From an uncultured Desulfuromonadales bacterium (GTDB lineage Bacteria; Desulfobacterota; Desulfuromonadia; Desulfuromonadales; Geopsychrobacteraceae), in NCBI GenBank assembly GCA_945787335.1, contig CALZHR010000063.1, forward strand, positions 1 to 56,083: DNA of 56,083 bases, in the 5' to 3' direction. Made by a program: the position numbers and the translations under genes. The notes beneath the pieces are model-generated. The model saw only the letters and a program-made list of their open reading frames with translations. It made no database searches and was not told the origin of the DNA. This document shows positions 50,687 through 56,083 of the stretch, piece after piece; the stretch's first letter is position 1; each line of letters starts with the position of its first letter.

Positions 50687-51664
50687 TCAGTTGAACCGCT
50701 GCCGGTTGTGCGCGTGCGAATAATCGAGCGCCGGTCCTTTGGGGATGATCCCGGTGGGGTTGAGGCTGGCATGGCTGCCGTAGTAGTGGGACTTGATCTG
50801 GTCGAAATCGACAGTCTCGGCGATTCCCGGCTGCTGATAGAGATCGCGCAGGTAGTGGGAGAGGTTGGGGTAGTCCTCGATCCGCCGCAGATTGGTTTTG
50901 AAATGCCCGAAATAGACGGCATCGAAACGGATCAGGGTGGTGAACAGCCGCCAGTCGGCTTCGGTCGGTTGCCTGCCGACCAGGTAGCGGCGTTTACTTA
51001 AACGTTCTTCCAGCCAGTCGAGTTCGCTAAACAGGCGGTTGAAGGCTGTCTCGTAGGCCTCTTGGGTGGTGGCGAAACCGGCCTTATAGACGCCGTTATT
51101 GACCCCGTGGTAGACCCGCTCGTTGAGCTGATTGATCGTCGTTCTGAGCTCTGACGGATAATAGTCGTCCAGATTCCCCGTCAATGCGTTAAAAGCACTG
51201 TTGAACATGCGGATGATCTCGGCCGATTCATTACTGACGATGGTGTTCCGCTCCTTATCCCAGAGTACCGGCACCGTCACCCGGCCGGTGTAGTTCGGAT
51301 CGGCCCGCTGGTAGAGCTGATAGAGGTAGTCGAGTCCTGCGACCGGGCTGCTCTGCCGGACCTCCTCCCCCAGCTCCCAGCCGTTCTCCAGCATCAGCGG
51401 TTCGACGATGGTCAGGCCGATCAGCTTTTCCAGCCCTTTGAGCCGCCGGAAGATCAGCGTCCGGTGGGCCCATGGGCAGGCCAGCGAGACATACAGATGA
51501 TAACGGTCCGCCGCAGCGGCAAAGCCTTCAATACCACCCGGGCCGGCGCTGCCGTCAGCCGTGACCCAGTTGCGGAACTGCGCATCCTTGCGGACAAATT
51601 CCCCTTTGGTTGCCGCGCTGTCGTACCCCTGATCGCGCCATTTGCCATCGACCAGTAAGCCCAT
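50687..51664 (-). CDS. Glutathionyl-hydroquinone reductase family (YqjG/PcpF-like)
   Basis: This 325-residue xi-class glutathione transferase-like protein has the catalytic cysteine in LACPWAHRTLIFRRL near residue 63, the CPWAHR motif of this class. The N-terminal GEFVRKDAQFRNWVTADG and C-terminal helical domain also fit. It would reduce glutathionyl- or other thiol-hydroquinones. A 46-codon frame overlaps its ATG at TGATG, so translation may be coupled to it. No glutathione synthesis gene is in the window, so the thiol partner is uncertain. Confidence 0.88.
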   Translation of the reverse strand: MGLLVDGKWRDQGYDSAATKGEFVRKDAQFRNWVTADGSAGPGGIEGFAAAADRYHLYVSLACPWAHRTLIFRRLKGLEKLIGLTIVEPLMLENGWELGEEVRQSSPVAGLDYLYQLYQRADPNYTGRVTVPVLWDKERNTIVSNESAEIIRMFNSAFNALTGNLDDYYPSELRTTINQLNERVYHGVNNGVYKAGFATTQEAYETAFNRLFSELDWLEERLSKRRYLVGRQPTEADWRLFTTLIRFDAVYFGHFKTNLRRIEDYPNLSHYLRDLYQQPGIAETVDFDQIKSHYYGSHASLNPTGIIPKGPALDYSHAHNRQRFN

Positions 51665-51804
51665 CAGATTCCCCTATGTCCTGGCCGGCAGAACCTAATG
51701 CAGGGGTTTGTCTTTAGCGGCCGGGTCCAGTCCCCCTGCCGTAGTTCCTCATAGAAGCGGATGCCGCTCTCTTTGGTCGCCTGAGCAAACTCGTACAGGT
51801 TCAT
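51664..51804 (-). CDS. 46-codon ferritin/rubrerythrin-like N-terminal fragment
   Basis: The frame gives a 46-residue peptide that begins with MNLYEFAQATKESGIRFYEELRQ, matching the first helix of ferritin-like/rubrerythrin-family proteins (pattern EFAxxxExxGxxFYxxL). It then runs into unrelated sequence and stops. GGAGGATAAT precedes the ATG and the stop overlaps the next start (TGATG). It may be a truncated gene remnant retained as a translational coupler, or a real small protein. It is too short for a functional ferritin helix bundle. Confidence 0.5.
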   Translation of the reverse strand: MNLYEFAQATKESGIRFYEELRQGDWTRPLKTNPCIRFCRPGHRGI

Positions 51805-51938
51805 ATTATCCTCCGATTCCGGCCAGCAAATCTGGCGGTGGCAAGACCAAGAGAGCTGTTATTATGATTAAATTATAGCTCGACAGGTCATAGATAGCGA
51901 TGCGGAGGAGCCGAATAAGTGGAATGCGCTGAAGGTGG

Positions 51939-53213
51939 TTAGAACTTATAGCTCAGGTCGATGGCCAGCAGGTGTAGCAGGGCCTCGTACTCGCCGTTGG
52001 CCGGGCTGCCGGAGATCGCCCCGACACTGTTGTTTTTGCGCCGCTCATCCTGCAGCTGCAGGCCGTAGCCGAGGTCGAGCCGCCAGGCGGCGAAGGCGAG
52101 GCTGGTACCGAGGGTGAACAGGTGGGTGTCGGAGTCGGGGATGGCCGGATCGAAGGTGCTGTCGGGGACCGGTGATTCGCCGTAGAGGTAGCCGCCCAGC
52201 AGCCTGATCCGGTCGTTCAGGCGGTAGGCGAGGCCGAGGTTGAAGGCGTAGGTGTCCTGCCAGTCTTTCGGTTCGTTGATGAAAGTGCTGCCGGCGACCG
52301 GACGGTCGAGGTCGATGCGCAGGGTCTGAAACGAGGACCAGCCTTCCCAGCGCAGGCCGATCTCGCTGGAAAGCTGCTCGGTCAGCTGCAGCTGCAGACC
52401 GGCGAAGAGCTGCTGCGGCAGGCGCAGATTGGCGCGACCATTGGCGTTGGGCAGCAGCGCGGCCAGCGCCGGGGTCGGCAGGTCGAAGCGCACCCGGCCG
52501 TCGATCGCGACGTTGATTTCACTGCGATATGCCAGCCCCAAGGCGATCCGGTCGCTCAGCGACCAGAGCAGGCCGAGGTTGTACCCCCAGCCGTCGCCAT
52601 CGCCGGTGAACTGCTGACGCGGGTCGGGCAGCAGCGGCAGACCGAACAGGGCCGGATTGATCATCCGCTGCAGATCGGCATCGAGGATCAGATAACTGAC
52701 CCCGGCGGCCAGGCTCAGGCGTGGATGCACCTGCCAGGAGAGGGACGGGTTGAAATTGAAGGTCTGGATCTCCGACTTGGTCGCGAGGTAGCGCCCCTCC
52801 CAGCTCTCCGACCACTCGGTGCCGAGGCCGAACGGGTTGAAGATGCCGAACCCGGCGGCCAGCCGCTCGTCGATCGGGTGGCTGATGAACAGGCTGCTGG
52901 GGGTGTAGAAGTCGTCCTGCGACCCGGCACTCTGGCCGCTGACCGAATTGGTGTAATCCCGTTGCGGAAAGATCAGCGTGGTGCCCAGTTTGATCCGGCT
53001 GCCGGAAAGCCGATTGAGCTGCGCGGGATTGAAGAAGACCGCCGAGGCGTCATCGCCCTGGGCGACCACGGCATCGGCAAGGCCGAGCGCCGCGGCCCCC
53101 TGGGTAAAGATGCCGAAACCGGAGGCGTTTGCCGGGCTGGCAGCGCTCAGCCAGAGCAGACCGGCAAGCAGCAGTGAGCAGAGGCCTCGAAGCTGACAAG
53201 CGTAAGATTTCAT
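51939..53213 (-). CDS. FadL-family outer membrane porin (second paralog)
   Basis: This 424-residue beta-barrel has a signal peptide at about residues 1-30 (LCSLLLAGLLWLSAASPANA) and a mature start SGFGIFTQGAAALGLADAVVAQGDDASAVFFNPAQLNRL, the FadL/TodX hatch pattern. It ends in LSYKF, a typical barrel C-terminus. It is divergent from the first FadL at 8066 and lies apart from other fatty-acid genes. The substrate might be a hydrocarbon or other hydrophobic compound. No operator of the 8001/9483 type is seen upstream. Confidence 0.88.
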   Translation of the reverse strand: MKSYACQLRGLCSLLLAGLLWLSAASPANASGFGIFTQGAAALGLADAVVAQGDDASAVFFNPAQLNRLSGSRIKLGTTLIFPQRDYTNSVSGQSAGSQDDFYTPSSLFISHPIDERLAAGFGIFNPFGLGTEWSESWEGRYLATKSEIQTFNFNPSLSWQVHPRLSLAAGVSYLILDADLQRMINPALFGLPLLPDPRQQFTGDGDGWGYNLGLLWSLSDRIALGLAYRSEINVAIDGRVRFDLPTPALAALLPNANGRANLRLPQQLFAGLQLQLTEQLSSEIGLRWEGWSSFQTLRIDLDRPVAGSTFINEPKDWQDTYAFNLGLAYRLNDRIRLLGGYLYGESPVPDSTFDPAIPDSDTHLFTLGTSLAFAAWRLDLGYGLQLQDERRKNNSVGAISGSPANGEYEALLHLLAIDLSYKF

Positions 53214-53342
53214 CCGGATCTTCCCCCCTTTAGACGTCGTGAAAAGAGCACCCGATGTTGCATCCCTGACCGGGCTGGCTAGTATTTAAAGCATGCAAAT
53301 TAATGCTTGTCAAACTCAAGAACGCGCTGGGAGCATGATGTT

Positions 53343-54149
53343 ATGGCCGAATATCTGATGGAAAGCGAGCAGGAAGCGGAGCGCCTGGCGCTCAAAACCG
53401 ACTTCCAGCGCCTGGCCGACCAGGCGCGCTGGGCGGGGATTACCCCGGGGATGCGGGTCGCCGATATCGGCTGTGGGTCGGGCAAGACCAGCGCCTTTTT
53501 GGCCGAGCTGGTGCAGCCGGGCGGCAGGGTGGTCGGCGTGGATGCTTCGGAACAGCGGCTGGCGCATGCCCGGCAGAATTATGCCGGGCCGGGGGTCGCC
53601 TTTGAGTGCCGCGATTTCTACCGGCCGTTGACCGGGCTGGGACAGTTCGATTTCATCTGGGTGCGCTTCGTGCTGGAGTACCATCGCATCCAGGCGTTCG
53701 CCATTGTGCAGAACCTGCTCGAAATCCTCGCACCGGGCGGCATCCTCTGCCTGATCGATCTCGATTACAACTGCCTGAGCCACTTCGGACAGAGCGAGCG
53801 GCTGAACCGGGCGATCGGCGGGGTGATGCGGCAGCTCGAAGAGGAGGCGGATTTCGATCCCTATCTCGGTCGTAAACTCTATTCCTGGATGTACGATCTG
53901 GGTCTGGAACAGATCGGTGTCGACCTGCAGGCTCACCATCTGATCTACGGTGAGTTGAACGACACCGACGCCTTCAACTGGCTGCAGAAAGTCCAGGTTG
54001 CGGCGCGCGAAAGCGGCTACCCCTTTAACGAGTACGAAAACGGTTTCGACGGCTTTGCCGAAGAGTTCAGGCAGTTTTTTGCCGACCCGCGCCGGTTTAC
54101 CTATACGCCGCTGATCGCCTGCCGCGGTCGCAAGCCGACTGGCGCCTGA
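53343..54149 (+). CDS. Class I SAM-dependent methyltransferase
   Basis: This 268-residue soluble protein has a Rossmann-type SAM-binding motif VADIGCGSGKTSAFLAEL near residue 40 and a later VVGVDASEQRLAHAR near residue 64. The acceptor substrate cannot be predicted. I use the ATG at 53343 with GGGAG 9 bases upstream; a TTG at 53307 in the same frame would add 12 residues. It ends only 6 bp before the convergent HD-GYP gene. Confidence 0.85.
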   Translation: MAEYLMESEQEAERLALKTDFQRLADQARWAGITPGMRVADIGCGSGKTSAFLAELVQPGGRVVGVDASEQRLAHARQNYAGPGVAFECRDFYRPLTGLGQFDFIWVRFVLEYHRIQAFAIVQNLLEILAPGGILCLIDLDYNCLSHFGQSERLNRAIGGVMRQLEEEADFDPYLGRKLYSWMYDLGLEQIGVDLQAHHLIYGELNDTDAFNWLQKVQVAARESGYPFNEYENGFDGFAEEFRQFFADPRRFTYTPLIACRGRKPTGA

Positions 54150-54155
54150 GGCATT

Positions 54156-56083
54156 TCATTCGGCCAGCGGCTGATGCTTGCGGCAGTGCCGGATCAGGGC
54201 CTCGACGACCCGTTTGTCGAAATGCAGCCCGCTTTTTTTCTGCAGCCGCACAAAAACCTCTTCCATCGGCAGGGGGGTGCGGTAATGGCGTTCGGTGGTC
54301 AGCGCCTCGAAGACGTCGGCGACGGCGATGATGCGGGCGCCCAATGGAATCTCCTCGCCGCATAAGCCGCGCGGATAGCCGCTGCCGTCGAGCTTTTCAT
54401 GATGCGCGCCGGCGATCTCCGGAATCTGTCGGAAGATCCCCTGGAAATTGGCTTTGGCCAGGATCTCCTCGGTTTTCGCGGCATGCGTCTTGACGATTTC
54501 ATACTCCTCTTCGGTCAGCTCGCCCGGTTTTTTCAAAATCGTGTCCGGGACGCCGATCTTGCCGTAATCGTGCAGCAGGGCCGCCACCTGGATCATCTTG
54601 CCGTATTTGACTCCCAACCCCAGCTCCTGACAGATCCCCAGGGCGTACTGCGTCACCCGCTCCGAATGGCCCGCGGTCATCGGGTCGCGGGCATCGGTGC
54701 TTGACGCCAGCACCTGGATGACCGAATTGAATTGCCGCTCCCTGGCTTCGAGCAGGTCGGCGTTGCGGATGCTGATGCCGATCATCGGGGTGATCCCGGT
54801 CAGCAGGCTGATATCGCTCTGGATCAGCGGCCGGTGCGACTTCAGCTTGTCGACCGCCAGCACCCCGAGCGACTTGTTGTCGGCGATAATCGGGCAGCAG
54901 ATAAAGGACCGCGTGCCAAGCTGTTCAGCCAGTGCCCGGCCGCGGACGCCGTAGAGGTCGCTGAGCTCACTGGGGTCGTTGATCAGAAACGGTTTCTGTT
55001 CGTGGAAGGTGCGGCCGAAGATATCCCACTCGCTGTTATCGCGCAGCGACGACGAGGTGCGCATGATCGAGACCAGCTGCTCGCGGGTATAGCCGAAACC
55101 GGTCTGGAACTGCAGCTGGGTGCGGGCCGGGTCGGCAAGCAGCAGCAGCCCGCGGTCGAAATCGAGTCGCTCCTCAAGGATGCGGGACAGATTGTGCAGA
55201 ATGTCGGTCAGGTTGGTCTGGCGACTGATCACCTGGCCGATCTCGTTGATCATCAGCGCCTTGTCGTAATCGTTGCTGACCTGGCTGATCAGTTGGTTGG
55301 TGGCATCCTTGGTGCTTTCCAGCGAGGTGAAGAGCACCTGCTTCTCCAGCCGCTCGGTGATCACCACCATCAAGAGAACCAGCAGGCCGAGCAGGAACAG
55401 GGTGCTGGTGATCGCCAGCGGAGAAATCTGCCAGAGGTGACCGGCCGCCAGCAGCGCGAAAATGCAGAAAAAAGCGCTCAGGGTGGCAATGCTGGTGGCT
55501 CTGCGCAGAACGCTGGCGCTGGTCTTTTCCCAACTGATCAGGTAGCGGCAGACCCCGTAGCCCTTGAACATGCATTCGGGGTGTTCGATGCGTGGCGGCC
55601 GGGCGTTGAACATGGTCACCAGCGCTTCAAAGAACCCAAGCCGGTTCAGACACTGAAACGGTTTTTCGTTGCTGCCGCGCACCGGGACGACGGTGATCTC
55701 GACCTTGGTCGGGGCGAGCTTTTTCGCTTTGTAGATTGATGACTTGGTGAAGTAAGCGGTTGACTGTTCGAGCCTTTCGAACAGATTGGCCGGGTTGAAA
55801 AAGGACAGGGCGTACTTGCGCATCACCCCCAGGGCTTCTGGCGAGGCCGCATAGCGTCCCGCTTCGCGGGCGATATCTTCGTTGCCGGTCAGGGTCACCA
55901 GTTCGGCGTAGAACCGGTCGATCTGCTCCTGGGTGAACCAGTGCCACTGGTCGGCGACCTCGTAGGGTTTCATGCCGGCCGCTGCGAGCAGTTCCGGAAT
56001 ATCCACCAGCGGGTAGCGTTTGCTGAGCAGCTTCAGATAGGTATCGATGATCCGGCTGCTGTAGAGCCGCTTGCTGGCCTGAT
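54156..56083 (-). CDS. GAF/HD-GYP cyclic-di-GMP phosphodiesterase-type protein (5' end beyond window)
   Basis: The frame stays open to the right edge of the window, so the gene is partial at its N-terminus. Visible parts, in order, are an N-terminal soluble region ending near 55540 with Cys pairs (HPECMFKGYGVCRY) and two hydrophobic helices (about 55500-55330). A GAF-type sensor domain (about 55250-54790) follows. The HD-GYP domain has HDYGKIG, the second-site HHEKLDGSGYP and the ARIIAVADVFEALTTERHYR segment. HD-GYP domains usually hydrolyse cyclic di-GMP. The N-terminal region resembles V4R-type and uncharacterised sensor regions of Geobacter signal proteins, which is an inference. Confidence 0.85.
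   Translation of the reverse strand, partial: QASKRLYSSRIIDTYLKLLSKRYPLVDIPELLAAAGMKPYEVADQWHWFTQEQIDRFYAELVTLTGNEDIAREAGRYAASPEALGVMRKYALSFFNPANLFERLEQSTAYFTKSSIYKAKKLAPTKVEITVVPVRGSNEKPFQCLNRLGFFEALVTMFNARPPRIEHPECMFKGYGVCRYLISWEKTSASVLRRATSIATLSAFFCIFALLAAGHLWQISPLAITSTLFLLGLLVLLMVVITERLEKQVLFTSLESTKDATNQLISQVSNDYDKALMINEIGQVISRQTNLTDILHNLSRILEERLDFDRGLLLLADPARTQLQFQTGFGYTREQLVSIMRTSSSLRDNSEWDIFGRTFHEQKPFLINDPSELSDLYGVRGRALAEQLGTRSFICCPIIADNKSLGVLAVDKLKSHRPLIQSDISLLTGITPMIGISIRNADLLEARERQFNSVIQVLASSTDARDPMTAGHSERVTQYALGICQELGLGVKYGKMIQVAALLHDYGKIGVPDTILKKPGELTEEEYEIVKTHAAKTEEILAKANFQGIFRQIPEIAGAHHEKLDGSGYPRGLCGEEIPLGARIIAVADVFEALTTERHYRTPLPMEEVFVRLQKKSGLHFDKRVVEALIRHCRKHQPLAE

Noticed and set aside
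1-56083. CRISPR array, tRNA or rRNA genes, complete insertion sequence or prophage
   Set aside because: I saw no regularly spaced repeats, no cloverleaf or rRNA sequence, and no transposase, integrase or phage structural gene.

Overview
The window looks like a chromosome segment of a Desulfuromonadales-type bacterium (the Geobacter/Desulfuromonas/Geopsychrobacter neighbourhood). The evidence is many multiheme c-type cytochromes linked to NrfD-type quinone-interacting membrane proteins, ATP synthase Fo genes set apart from F1 genes, a NuoE/NuoF/GltD-type flavin complex, a sigma54 activator with a recognisable -24/-12 promoter, and fairly high G+C coding DNA. This assignment is an inference; no rRNA or other marker gene is present.

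Layout. 1-638 is a non-coding dispersed repeat region. 639-9391 (minus strand) is a fatty-acid degradation island: acyl-CoA ligase, then fadN-fadA-fadE in the Bacillus order, with a FadL porin just upstream. The ligase and fadL promoter regions carry near-identical 16-bp operators. 9715-12795 holds hemL and the Fo genes atpZ-atpI-atpB-atpE.

13066-30110 is the most unusual part. A PAS-containing sigma54 activator (13066) is followed by three consecutive electron-transfer modules. Each module has a TAT-exported four-cluster ferredoxin, an NrfD-type membrane protein and c-type cytochromes, and none has a molybdopterin catalytic subunit. Module 1 (16051-19654, plus an octaheme cytochrome at 19971) begins with two NifX-like proteins and a sigma54 promoter. 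GTTGCA-N2-TGCAAC dyads lie upstream of the activator gene and of that promoter. Modules 2 (23984-26851) and 3 (27551-30110) each have a tetraheme cytochrome. I infer that these are periplasm-facing quinol/cytochrome oxidoreductases resembling the Cbc complexes of Geobacter.

30183-36086 (minus) is a tight run rimB-rimK-AstE-like-corA-mscS. 36345-37719 (plus) has an isochorismatase-fold hydrolase, a DksA-like zinc-finger protein and a YdcZ-type membrane protein. 37720-41215 holds a dispersed repeat, a cache-domain protein, a DUF3024 protein and a UbiD-family decarboxylase. 41361-44986 (plus) has two small proteins flanking an acetolactate-synthase-like TPP enzyme translationally coupled to an aldehyde dehydrogenase. 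45173-50193 (minus) has a CBS protein and a three-gene flavin/iron-sulfur complex that resembles the bifurcating transhydrogenase StnABC. 50687-56083 ends with a glutathionyl-hydroquinone reductase preceded by a 46-codon ferritin-like fragment, a second FadL-type porin, a methyltransferase and a GAF/HD-GYP protein cut by the window edge.

Taken together, the genes suggest complete oxidation of fatty acids. Reducing equivalents would be interconverted by flavin complexes and passed through the quinone pool to periplasmic multiheme cytochromes.
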